This document shows positions 32,599-40,439 of a stretch of DNA of 64,000 nucleotides, piece by piece (position 1 is the stretch's first letter; each line of letters starts with the position of its first letter). Position numbers and translations under genes: made by a program. The notes beneath the pieces were generated by a model. That model ran no database searches. It was not told where the DNA came from and saw only the letters and a list, made by a program, of their open reading frames with translations. Origin of the DNA: Glycomyces sp. TRM65418 (lineage in GTDB: Bacteria; Actinomycetota; Actinomycetes; Mycobacteriales; Micromonosporaceae); NCBI RefSeq assembly GCF_019710475.1, contig NZ_JAJFAX010000016.1, positions 24,094 to 88,093 on the forward strand. The letters are read 5' to 3'.

Positions 32599-33818
32599 AC
32601 GCGCGACCGCTGCGACGCGTCCCGATCGAACCGGCGATGGTCCGCGGCGCCGTCGAGGTCGAGGAGACGCCGCGCGGGCTCCTCCCGCACCGGCTGCCGC
32701 GATGGGCCAGACGGCAGATCCCGGACCGCTTCATGGTCCAGACCAGCGCGGAGAGCGCCGGCGTCCGCCTCGCCCTCCGCACGGCCGCCGACGTGATCGA
32801 GCTCGACGTGCAGGCGCGGCGCCTCGCCGCCGACGCCGAGGCGCCCATGCCGCCGAGCGTCTACGAGCTCACCGAGGGGTCGCGACTCGCGGCGTCCGCG
32901 ACCGTGCCCGTCGGCTCCCGCTTCGTGTTCGCCTTCGAACGGCCGGACGGCGCGATCGTGCCCGGACCGGACGCCACGGCGCGATTCACAGGGCTCGGCA
33001 CGGGCGCCGAGCGCGACCTGGAACTGTGGCTGCCGTATCACGACGCGGTGGAGCTGCTGGAACTGCGCGCCGACGCGCCCGTCGCGCCCCTGCCCGAATC
33101 CGGGGCGCTCCGCTGGGTCCACCACGGCAGCTCCATCAGCCACGGCTACCGGGCCGACACGACCACCGGCACCTGGCCGGTGGTCGCGGCGCTCCGGGCC
33201 GGGGCCCACCTCCAGAACCTCGCCTTCAGCGGCAACGCCATGCTCGACCCGTTCACCGCCAGGACGATCCGCGACGCGCCCGCCGACCTCGTCACCCTGA
33301 AGATCGGCATCAACCTCGTCTGCGGCGACGTGATGCGCCTGCGCGCGTTCCGCCCCGCCGTCGACGGCTTCCTCGACACCGTCCGCGACGGCCACCCCGA
33401 GACGCCGATCGTGCTCGTCTCGCCGATCTGGTGCGAGCCGGTCGAGACCGCGGCCGGACCCACCGTGCAGGACCCCGGCCGCGACGAGGAGTGGTCGATC
33501 GCGGCGGGCACCGAGGCCGACGTCGCGGCCGGAAAGCTCTCGCTCCGCACCGTCCGCGACGAACTCGCCTCCATCGTGGACCGCCGCCGGGACGACGACC
33601 ACCGACTGCACTACTTCGACGGCCTGTCGCTCTACAGCGGCCGCGACGCCGCCGCGATGCCGCTGCCGGACAACCTGCACCCCGGCCCGGACGTCCAGCG
33701 CCGCATCGGCGAACGCTTCGCCGACGCCGTCCTCTCCGAATTCGCCGTCCCGCACGGCTCGACCCCCAGGGGCCGCCCCTCCGGCGAGTCCCGAGATCTG
33801 CAAAGGAGCAGACCATGA
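32595..33818 (+). CDS. SGNH/GDSL-type esterase, cytoplasmic
   Basis: 407 residues. An N-terminal beta-sandwich-like region (to about 165) precedes the SGNH hydrolase domain. Block I is RWVHHGSSISHGYRADTTTG with the nucleophile Ser, block II glycine and Asn are in LAFSGNAMLDP, block III is LKIGINLVCGD, and the Asp/His dyad is in PLPDNLHPGPD. No signal peptide is visible. Such enzymes deacetylate sugars, so together with the adjacent glycosidase it would process an acetylated oligosaccharide. It overlaps both neighbours by ATGA. Confidence 0.82.
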   Translation: MNARPLRRVPIEPAMVRGAVEVEETPRGLLPHRLPRWARRQIPDRFMVQTSAESAGVRLALRTAADVIELDVQARRLAADAEAPMPPSVYELTEGSRLAASATVPVGSRFVFAFERPDGAIVPGPDATARFTGLGTGAERDLELWLPYHDAVELLELRADAPVAPLPESGALRWVHHGSSISHGYRADTTTGTWPVVAALRAGAHLQNLAFSGNAMLDPFTARTIRDAPADLVTLKIGINLVCGDVMRLRAFRPAVDGFLDTVRDGHPETPIVLVSPIWCEPVETAAGPTVQDPGRDEEWSIAAGTEADVAAGKLSLRTVRDELASIVDRRRDDDHRLHYFDGLSLYSGRDAAAMPLPDNLHPGPDVQRRIGERFADAVLSEFAVPHGSTPRGRPSGESRDLQRSRP

Positions 33819-34939
33819 CCCGACGATCGACCACACTCGCCGCAGCCCTGTTCACCGGGCTCGCCACCGCAGCGGTCCCCTTGACCGCCGGCGCCGCCCC
33901 GGCGTCCGAGCCGCGCGTGTGCGCCTCCGTCAACGAGGAGCTCACCGAGCGCTTCGGCGCCTACGCCGACACCGCGGGGCGCTGGACCGGCGCCGACTCC
34001 GCCTACAGCGTCCAACTGCCCGACGGCTCGACCGCGTGGCTCTACTCCGACACGTTCCTCGGGGAGGTCGACGAGGACGGCGGCCGGCCCCTGGACTCGC
34101 CGTTCCTCCACAACTCGATCATCGTCGACGACGGCGGCACGCTCACCACCCACACCGGAGGGACGCCCGACGCGCCCGAATCGCTCGCGAAGGTCGCGGA
34201 CGCCGACGAGTCCGAGCGCTGGTACTGGTTCGGCGACGGCACGGTCGAAGGCGACGCCCTGCACGTGATGCTGCTCGAGTTCGTCAAGACCGGGTCCGGG
34301 GTGTTCGACTTCGCGTTCAGCGGCAACGCCGTCGCCACCTTCGACGTCGACGACATGAGCCTCACGGCGATCACGGCGCTCCCGGAGTCGGGGGTGAACT
34401 GGGGCTCGGCGATCTACGAGGACCCCCACGACGGGCACACCTACGTCTTCGGCGTCGAGGACCTGCAGGCGCAGAAGTACGCCCACCTCGCCCGCGTGCC
34501 CTCCGGCTCGCTCACCACGGCGGACTGGGAGTACTTCGCCGCGGGGGAGTGGACCGAGGACCCCAGCGGCTCCAGCCGCATCCTCGAAGGCGTCTCGAAC
34601 GAGTTCAGCGTCTCCCGCTTCCAAGGCCGGTTCACGCTCGTCACCGGCGACGCCACCGAAGCGCTCAGCGCCAAGATCGTGATGTACCGCAGCGACGCCA
34701 TCGAGGGGCCCTACACCGGCAAGACCGTGCTGTACGAGACCCCGGAGACCGGCGGGAACGTCTTCACCTACAACGCCAAGGCGCACCCGCACCTCAGCGA
34801 CGGGAACCGACTGCTGGTGACCTACAACGTCAACAGCTTCGCACCCGACGACCTGTACGAGGACGCGCGCATCTACCGTCCCCGCTACATCGACGTCACC
34901 GTCACCTTCGCCAACGGCCGCGGGAACGGCCGGCACTGA
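33815..34939 (+). CDS. Secreted DUF4185/DUF5005-like beta-propeller protein
   Basis: 374 residues with an N-terminal Sec signal (TLAAALFTGLATAAVPLTAG, cleavage near GAAPA). The mature part shows propeller-type strands: WLYSDTFLG, HNSIIVDDGG, WYWFGDGTVEGDALHVMLLE, GSAIYEDPHDGHTYVFG, YAHLARVPSG and RLLVTYNVN. It resembles DUF4185 and DUF5005 proteins linked to polysaccharide breakdown. It is the only secreted enzyme-like product of the operon, so it may start degradation outside. The catalytic role is unproven. Last gene, followed by a 19-bp-stem terminator. Confidence 0.7.
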   Translation: MTRRSTTLAAALFTGLATAAVPLTAGAAPASEPRVCASVNEELTERFGAYADTAGRWTGADSAYSVQLPDGSTAWLYSDTFLGEVDEDGGRPLDSPFLHNSIIVDDGGTLTTHTGGTPDAPESLAKVADADESERWYWFGDGTVEGDALHVMLLEFVKTGSGVFDFAFSGNAVATFDVDDMSLTAITALPESGVNWGSAIYEDPHDGHTYVFGVEDLQAQKYAHLARVPSGSLTTADWEYFAAGEWTEDPSGSSRILEGVSNEFSVSRFQGRFTLVTGDATEALSAKIVMYRSDAIEGPYTGKTVLYETPETGGNVFTYNAKAHPHLSDGNRLLVTYNVNSFAPDDLYEDARIYRPRYIDVTVTFANGRGNGRH

Positions 34940-34945
34940 CGGCAT

Positions 34946-35004
34946 GAACGGCGGTCGCGACGGGCGGGGGCGGTCCTCGCCGCCACCCGTCGCGACCGCC
35001 GTTC
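34946..35004 (+). terminator. Terminator of the sugar operon
   Basis: Perfect 19-base arms (GAACGGCGGTCGCGACGGG at 34946-34964 and its complement at 34986-35004) with a 21-base loop, 6 bases past the stop. It is the longest perfect hairpin seen in the window. Confidence 0.9.
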
Positions 35005-35041
35005 CGTGTGCTCGGGCGATCGCCGATGCCGCCCGTCCCGG

Positions 35042-35422
35042 TCAGCGGTTTCTGACCCGGTCCAGGACTTCACGGCCGCGCTCGGGCAGCTCGGCGGCCG
35101 CCGAGATGATCGCGTCCCGCGCGTCCTCCAGCTGCGCGACGGCCTTGTGGTAGCCGCGGTTGGACCTGCGGCGGTCGTAGGCCATCTTGGCCCCCACCAC
35201 CGCGGCCGCCACCACGACCACCGCCGCCGCGGCGGCGACCATCCGCCGGCCGCCGACCTTGGCGACGGGCCACGGCTCGTCGTCGTCGGCGACGTAGGCG
35301 TCGCCCTCGTCGGTCTCCTCCAATTGGGCGGCGTCGCGTCCGGCGATGTCGGCCAGGCGCAACGCGTCGGACTCGCTCGCCGGCTCCGCGCCGGTGTCCT
35401 GCAGATCCTTCTGCGATTTCAT
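35042..35422 (-). CDS. Small single-pass membrane protein of unknown function
   Basis: 126 residues. An acidic N-terminal half (EETDEGDAYVADDDEPWPVA) is followed by one very Ala/Val-rich helix (VAAAAAVVVVAAAVVGA, about 61-77). A basic, helical C-terminus predicted to be amphipathic follows (YHKAVAQLEDARDAIISAAA, LPERGREVLDRVRNR). I do not recognise the family. The shape resembles small actinobacterial envelope-stress proteins with YtxH-like tails. It stands alone between two terminator-bounded units. Confidence 0.65.
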   Translation of the reverse strand: MKSQKDLQDTGAEPASESDALRLADIAGRDAAQLEETDEGDAYVADDDEPWPVAKVGGRRMVAAAAAVVVVAAAVVGAKMAYDRRRSNRGYHKAVAQLEDARDAIISAAAELPERGREVLDRVRNR

Positions 35423-35730
35423 GGTCGCATCCTCCCTCGGTCGGCCCGGTGCTCCGCGATTCGGAGCCGCCTTGGCGAACAGGACTCGAATAAGACCTGC
35501 TCACGGGCCCGGATTCCGTCAACCCGGAGTTTACCCAGTTCAGTGCCCGATTAGACGGCTTGAGGCCGGTCTTCTTCGCGGCGATCGATTTCCGGCGGTC
35601 CGGCCGCAGGTCGACATATCCGTGTCCTCGCGTTCGCGACCGCTCCCGCGGCTGTGGCGCACCGGCAGTTGACTCCTCGGCCCGGTTCCACCACACTGGA
35701 GGCTCGTTTCGGCCGACCGAGCAGGTGACC
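35423..35730. other. 308-base gap between divergent genes
   Basis: No gene seen. Read on the minus strand, GTCT at 35553-35556, a 16-base spacer and GGGTAA at 35531-35536 loosely match the SigB-type promoter pattern GNNT-N14-16-GGGTAY, except for the last base. It would drive the small membrane-protein gene with a leader of about 100 bases. The rest is unassigned. Confidence 0.3.
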
Positions 35731-36573
35731 ATGGCACGACCGCCCGAGGACCCCACGCACCCCGCGCCCCTGTACTCGCTGGTCGAGTCGCCGCACGGAC
35801 GCGCCTACCTCCGACTGCTGGCCCGACCGGACGGCGAGGACATGGTGTACCGGATCTCCGGATCCGTCTACGCCGACGTCCCCGGCGACGCGCTCGCCCC
35901 GGCGCTGCGACACGGCGCCGCACTGTTCGGATTCGAGGGGTACAACATCCGCCGGTTCCACCGCGAGCCCGGCACGGACCGGCTCCATCTGCTCACCCGC
36001 GAGCTGGTGTTCTACACCGACCCGGCCGAACCGACCCGCATCCTCACCGAGTGGGCCAACCCGGTCGACGGCCGCGTCTACCCCGTCGTCCCGGTCAACA
36101 ACGATGCCGTCAACCAGGGCCCCTTCCCGATCGCCCCCTCCTTCGAGGGTCCTCCCGCCCGCTCGGTCCACGGGCGGCTCATGTGGCACGCCGACATCCC
36201 GCCCCGCGCCGACCTCGCCTCGGCCCTCGGCGACGGGTTCGGGCTGCCGAGCGGGATCTACACGACCTGGGAGCTGTTCGACTTCACGGTCGACGCCGAA
36301 GCGGTCGAGTCCTGCCGCGGGGAGGACGCGCCCGAAGGCGCGCTCCCGGTGGTGAGCACGTGGACCAGGGTCGGTCCGTGGCCGCCGTTCATGGCGCTGT
36401 CCGAGGCCGAGACCGGCGGCGCGGGCGTCGTCTACCACACTCGCAACTGGACGCTCGACGGCTTCGAGCGGCTCGAACCGTGGATCAAGGACGCGGTCCT
36501 CGCGGACTACCCGCTCTACACCGCCGCGCCGGAGCAGCCGGGACCGAATCAGACCTCCTGGAGTTCCTTCTAG
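35731..36573 (+). CDS. DUF1838 family protein, possibly shortened by an in-frame TAG
   Basis: 280 residues from the ATG at 35731 (MARPPEDPTHPAPLYSLVES). It matches DUF1838 in its conserved segment ILTEWANPVDGRVYPVVPVN followed by NDAVNQGPF, then LMWHADIPPRADLA, SGIYTTWELFDFTV and TWTRVGPWPPFMAL. The function of the family is unknown. The frame stops at TAG (36571-36573) right after QTSWSSF. The same frame then runs 20 more codons (AKQLGEGAMTWAEWCEANGM) to TGA at 36634-36636. That tail looks coding, so the TAG may be a recent nonsense change that removes the C-terminus. Confidence 0.75.
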   Translation: MARPPEDPTHPAPLYSLVESPHGRAYLRLLARPDGEDMVYRISGSVYADVPGDALAPALRHGAALFGFEGYNIRRFHREPGTDRLHLLTRELVFYTDPAEPTRILTEWANPVDGRVYPVVPVNNDAVNQGPFPIAPSFEGPPARSVHGRLMWHADIPPRADLASALGDGFGLPSGIYTTWELFDFTVDAEAVESCRGEDAPEGALPVVSTWTRVGPWPPFMALSEAETGGAGVVYHTRNWTLDGFERLEPWIKDAVLADYPLYTAAPEQPGPNQTSWSSF

Positions 36574-36677
36574 GCCAAGCAGCTCGGCGAAGGCGCCATG
36601 ACCTGGGCCGAATGGTGCGAGGCCAACGGCATGTGACGTCCTATGCGGACACGGTGTGGGCCGGGGCCAGCACCGCC

Positions 36678-38186
36678 CTAGTCCCGCTCGTATGCGGCGG
36701 GGTCGTACACGGGCGCGGGCAGTGACGCGGCCAGCGCGATGATCTCGTCCAGGCCGTATCCCTCGATCACGCCCGCATAGGTGGTGTCGAACGCGACCGC
36801 CCAGCCCGCCGGGTCGTACACCATCACCCAGTACGAGTGGCTCTCGCCGACGCCGAAGGTCCGCGTGGCGACGGTCCGGCCGTCGACCTCGGTCGTCTCG
36901 CAGACGTCGTCCTTGTCGCCCGCGCAGTCGAGGAGGTACGGCTCGGCGTTCGCCCCCTCCGGCGGGAGCCCCGGGAGCCAGCCGCCGGGGAGGTGGTAGC
37001 GCACGGCCGCGTGCACGGGGTGGTCCTCGGTGTCGGTGAACGGCATGGAGTAGTCGGCGGCGTAGCCGCGTCGGACCGTGTCGTCGACGAAGTGCAGCTG
37101 CGACGGTTGGGAGTCGAGGAGCTCCACACCCGGGTGCGCCGCGTCGATCGCGGCGGTGGCCGCGTCGAACGTGGCCTGCGAGTCGGCGGCCGCCGCGCTC
37201 TCCCACGCCTCGTCCGGGGCCCACCCGGCCGGGACGTCGAGCAGGTCCCCGACCGGCGCCAGTTCACTGGTGTCGTAGTCGAACTGCGGCATCGCGAGCA
37301 TCGCCGTCCGCAGGTCCTCTACGCTCATCGCCCGGCCCTGGCCCGCGCAGTCGAGGTCCCAGGAGGACCGCAGCGCCGAGCCGTTCGGGTAGACGACGGC
37401 CGCCTCCAGCGCGCAGCCGTGATCGGCGACCATCAGGATCCGGCCGTCGTCGAGCTCATCCTTGGTGAACTCGGGCGCCGCATCGGTCCAGGACGCCTCG
37501 TCGGAGATGAGGTGCTGCGGGAACGCGACGTCGCCGGTCGGGCCGGGCTCGGCGGTCCATCCGCCCGGCTGCATCGCGGTGATCGCGAAGGAGGACCGCT
37601 CCGCCTCCTCGTCGCCGTCGCGGGCGAGGTAGCCGCGCAGGTACACCTGCCCGCTGTTGCCCGTCGCGTGCCACGGCATGAACTGGAGCGGCAGGTCCTG
37701 GTAGCCGAGTTCGGACAGCGCCTCGTCGCGGTCGACGCCCCACTGCTCCATGGCGTCCGCGATGGCCGCTTCGGACGGCCGCTCGTAGTCGAGCGCGTCG
37801 GCCTCCAGGAAGCCCGCGTCCACCGCGAGGTCCCCGAAGGCCGATCTCGCGGCCGAGTCGAGGTCCCATTGGACGTCGTCCCACGTGGCGGAGGTCGGGC
37901 TCGGGTAGCCGGCCAGGGACGGGTCGAAGTCGAACGGACCGCCGGCCGGGAGTTCCGGTCCCCCTTCGGTCTCCTGGACCGGGGCGAACGTGTTGAGCGA
38001 CAGCGCGAGGACGGCGGCGACCGCCGCGACCCCCGCGGTGGCGGCGCCGCCGGCGAGGACGACTTTGCGGCGGCGGAAGCGGTAGCCCTCGCGCACGGCC
38101 TCGTCGATGTCGAGCGAGGGCTCCTTCGGCGTCGTGTCGGGCCGGGCCCGCCGGATCAGGCCGCCGGTGTCGTCTTGCAGGTTCAT
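36678..38186 (-). CDS. Single-pass membrane protein paired with SigE-type sigma factor
   Basis: 502 residues. A cytoplasmic N-terminus of about 44 residues is followed by a membrane helix (VVLAGGAATAGVAAVAAVLA) and a long external domain rich in Asp, Glu and Trp (ALDYERPSEAAIADAMEQWG, DVCETTEVDGRTVATRTFGV). I do not recognise a named domain. The gene lies 18 bases downstream of a sigma-factor gene, the usual place for such partners of SigE-family sigma factors in actinomycetes. An anti-sigma or sensor role is possible but not shown. Confidence 0.7.
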   Translation of the reverse strand: MNLQDDTGGLIRRARPDTTPKEPSLDIDEAVREGYRFRRRKVVLAGGAATAGVAAVAAVLALSLNTFAPVQETEGGPELPAGGPFDFDPSLAGYPSPTSATWDDVQWDLDSAARSAFGDLAVDAGFLEADALDYERPSEAAIADAMEQWGVDRDEALSELGYQDLPLQFMPWHATGNSGQVYLRGYLARDGDEEAERSSFAITAMQPGGWTAEPGPTGDVAFPQHLISDEASWTDAAPEFTKDELDDGRILMVADHGCALEAAVVYPNGSALRSSWDLDCAGQGRAMSVEDLRTAMLAMPQFDYDTSELAPVGDLLDVPAGWAPDEAWESAAAADSQATFDAATAAIDAAHPGVELLDSQPSQLHFVDDTVRRGYAADYSMPFTDTEDHPVHAAVRYHLPGGWLPGLPPEGANAEPYLLDCAGDKDDVCETTEVDGRTVATRTFGVGESHSYWVMVYDPAGWAVAFDTTYAGVIEGYGLDEIIALAASLPAPVYDPAAYERD

Positions 38187-38204
38187 GTGTCTCGTCTCCT
38201 TCGG

Positions 38205-38717
38205 CTAGACCCGGGCGGGGGCGGCGGATTCGTTGAGGTACTGGCGCATCTTGCGCAGTCCCTTGGCGCACTGGCTCTTCACCGTGCCGGTCGAGCAGCC
38301 CATGGCCTCGGCGGCGTCCTCCACGGACAGGTCCTCCCAGTACCGCAGCACGAGCGTCGCCCGCTGCCGGGGCGGCAGCCGGTCCATCGCCTCGGTGACC
38401 GCGAGCCGGAGGTCGATCTCCTCCTGCGGGGCGTCGATGAGCGTCGACGGCACCTCGTCGCTGGCGCGCTCGCGGCGCACCCACGCCAGGCGCCGGTGCG
38501 AGAGGTAGACGTTGACGACGATCCGGCGCACGTACGCCGGAGCGCCGATCGGGTCCACGCGCTTCCAGGCGGCGAACATCCTCGTCAGCGCCTTCTGCAC
38601 GATGTCGTCGGCCTCGTACCAGTCCCCGCACAGCAGATACGCCTGCCGCCGCAGGCCGTCGCGCTGGGCGAGCGCGAACGACCGGAACTCGGCCTCTTGC
38701 TGCTCCTTGCTCTTCAC
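38205..38717 (-). CDS. SigE-family RNA polymerase sigma factor (ECF)
   Basis: 170 residues from the GTG at 38717; the longer open frame is not coding-like. Region 2 is FALAQRDGLRRQAYLLCGDW with YEADDIVQKALTRMFAAWKR. Region 4 is EAMDRLPPRQRATLVLRYWE and LSVEDAAEAMGCSTGTVKSQ, followed by CAKGLRKMRQYL. This is the typical short SigE-like (SigE family) layout of actinomycetes. Its likely partner is the downstream single-pass membrane protein. The target promoters are unknown. Confidence 0.9.
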   Translation of the reverse strand: MKSKEQQEAEFRSFALAQRDGLRRQAYLLCGDWYEADDIVQKALTRMFAAWKRVDPIGAPAYVRRIVVNVYLSHRRLAWVRRERASDEVPSTLIDAPQEEIDLRLAVTEAMDRLPPRQRATLVLRYWEDLSVEDAAEAMGCSTGTVKSQCAKGLRKMRQYLNESAAPARV

Positions 38718-39169
38718 GGGGCCTCTTTCAGATGACGGGTCAGGAGCCCGGCCCGCCTTCATCGGTGGATGCGGCGAGGCCCGGCACGGGTACATACCCG
38801 ATGGACCCGACGCCCGGTTGCCCGTTGCCGCGTCAATCGGCAACGCGTCGCCGCGGTGACCCCCGGCCGAGTCCCGGCCCGCGGCACTCGATGAAGGCCG
38901 TCACGCCGTTCATCGTCTCGCGGCGACGGTTCGGCGGTGTCGCGGATCGCCGGCGTCGAGCAGGCCGACTGCACTGAGGACTGAGCCGAGCGGCGGCGGA
39001 CCGGGCCTCCGCTGGAGTGCTGAGCGGTGTCGCCTGGGGGCGGGTGACGACGTGAACGGTCCGCATCAGCGCCGGCCTTTCTCGTAAACGGGTCCGCTCG
39101 ACGTCGGTCCCGGTTTGAATAGAGGCGCCGGCGTCGCCCGACGGCACCGGTCGATTTACATCATTCGAT
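38718..39169. other. 450-base region without a recognised gene
   Basis: Short open frames here have no coding signature. On the minus strand, near 38855-38920, the words ETMNGVTAFIECRGPG resemble the C-terminal end of enoyl-CoA hydratases, but nothing upstream supports a gene. Otherwise only promoter sequence of the flanking genes is expected. Confidence 0.4.
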
Positions 39170-39194
39170 GTGTCGGCTCGTGCGCGACGGGTAT
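39170..39194 (+). promoter_or_regulatory. SigB-like stress promoter
   Basis: GTGT at 39170-39173, a 15-base spacer and GGGTAT at 39189-39194 fit the actinobacterial SigB-type pattern GNNT-N14-16-GGGTAY. It lies 38 bases before the start of the 76-residue gene. Confidence 0.45.
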
Positions 39195-39232
39195 CCCGCT
39201 GGCACGGAACGCCACTTACGGAGGAGGAGCGG

Positions 39233-39463
39233 ATGTCCGACAGCGAAACCGGCCAGGTCACTGGCACGCAGGACAAGGACTACAACATCATCTGGTTCGT
39301 CGAGGCCTGCCTGAGCAACGCCTTGCGCCTGGAGCAGTACATCGCCGACGCGGACCGCGCCGGCGACAGCGAACTGGCGGACTTCTTCCGCCGCGCCCAG
39401 GGCGCGAGCCGCAAGGGCGCCGAAGAGGGCAAGGAACTCCTCGCCAGGCGGCTCAACAGCTGA
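39233..39463 (+). CDS. Small helical protein, putative general-stress gene
   Basis: 76 residues from the ATG at 39233, behind GGAGGAG. The sequence is almost all helix-forming (YNIIWFVEACLSNALRLEQY, IADADRAGDSELADFFRRAQ, GASRKGAEEGKELLARRL). It recalls a half-ferritin or rubrerythrin-like two-helix unit, though metal ligands are not evident. Similar short proteins are widespread in actinomycetes and unnamed. A SigB-like promoter is placed well for it and a strong terminator follows, so it is a single-gene unit, probably stress-induced. Confidence 0.75.
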   Translation: MSDSETGQVTGTQDKDYNIIWFVEACLSNALRLEQYIADADRAGDSELADFFRRAQGASRKGAEEGKELLARRLNS

Positions 39464-39470
39464 CCGGACC

Positions 39471-39510
39471 CCGATGCCCGCAGCCCAGTGGACAGGGCTG
39501 CGGGCATCGG
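39471..39510 (+). terminator. Strong hairpin after the 76-residue gene
   Basis: Perfect 16-base arms (CCGATGCCCGCAGCCC at 39471-39486 and its complement at 39495-39510) with an 8-base loop, 7 bases past the stop. It also lies ahead of the convergent DUF2071 gene end. Confidence 0.88.
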
Positions 39511-39552
39511 TCCGTCCACCGGCGGGCGATGCCGTCGTCGCTCGCTCAGCGC

Positions 39553-40302
39553 TCACCCGTCCGCGCGGGCGGGGACGCCGAAACGCACTTTCACGCCGGG
39601 GGAGTACAGCACGCTCACCGGTTCGCCCGACGGTTTCGGGACTCCCGCCGCGGCCACGAGGTTCTCGTCGCACTCGGTCAATTCGGCCCGGTGCAGCGGC
39701 CAGCGCGGGTGCGCGTTGGGGAGGTACGTCAACCGGCCGCCGACGGCGTGGTGCAGGCGCCAGCGGGCGGTCAGGAAGTGCTCCAGTTCGGTCGGCTCGT
39801 TCAGGCGCTCGCCGACGCGCACGGTGATGCGGCTGCGCGCGCCGCGCGGGCCGGGCCAACGGCGCGAGCCGGTGTACCTGACCGTGTCGCCCTCGGCGCG
39901 AACGTCCATGCGCGACCACATGTACGGCAGCCGGAACCCGGCCCGCGCCGCCGTCACGGCCGCGAGCCGGGAGGCGTCGAGCGAACGGAAGACCACGCCG
40001 CGGCGCCCCTGCCCGTCCACCGAGTACAGGCGGACGTTGGTCTCGGCGAACGAGCCGAAGTAGGGGACCCCCGGGAGGCGGAACAAGCCGGCGCGGTGCA
40101 TGCGGAAGGGGATGAGGCCGACGAACGTGGCCCCGTCGAAGGTGTCGGGCACGGTCCCCGCGGGAAGCAGCCCGGCCACCGCCGCCGGGTCGACGGTCCA
40201 ATGCAGGAACGCCACGTCGAGCCAGGACTGGGTCATCAGCGGGCTGGTGATCGGCTTCCGAGGCTCGGTGGTGACGGGTTCGGGACGCGATGGATCGGAC
40301 AC
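39553..40302 (-). CDS. DUF2071 (YqjF-like) protein
   Basis: 249 residues from a GTG at 40302 (VSDPSRPEPVTTEPRKPITS); the ATG in SPLMTQSW is a possible shorter start, and neither has a strong ribosome site. DUF2071 features are clear: MTQSWLDVAFLHWTVDPAAV, LLPAGTVPDTFDGATFVGLI, FRLPGVPYFGSFAETNVRLY and ARWRLHHAVGGRLTYLPNAH. The fold is acetoacetate-decarboxylase-like. The function is not established. It lies 138 bases downstream of an MFS gene on the same strand and could be read from that transcript. Confidence 0.85.
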   Translation of the reverse strand: MSDPSRPEPVTTEPRKPITSPLMTQSWLDVAFLHWTVDPAAVAGLLPAGTVPDTFDGATFVGLIPFRMHRAGLFRLPGVPYFGSFAETNVRLYSVDGQGRRGVVFRSLDASRLAAVTAARAGFRLPYMWSRMDVRAEGDTVRYTGSRRWPGPRGARSRITVRVGERLNEPTELEHFLTARWRLHHAVGGRLTYLPNAHPRWPLHRAELTECDENLVAAAGVPKPSGEPVSVLYSPGVKVRFGVPARADG

Positions 40303-40439
40303 CTCGACAGCATCGCATGTCACGACGCTCGCTCGCACGGCCAACGTCCGATCCGCCTCCGGGGCGCCCAGTTCCGGGGGCGAACGCCGCGGCGACGGAG
40401 CCGGTGCGGTCCTTCCGTCCGGGGCCGAGCCGAGCGGCG

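Noticed and set aside
38855..38925. Possible enoyl-CoA hydratase C-terminal relic (ETMNGVTAFIECRGPG, minus strand)
   Set aside because: Only about 20 residues resemble the family end and nothing upstream does. Chance similarity is likely.
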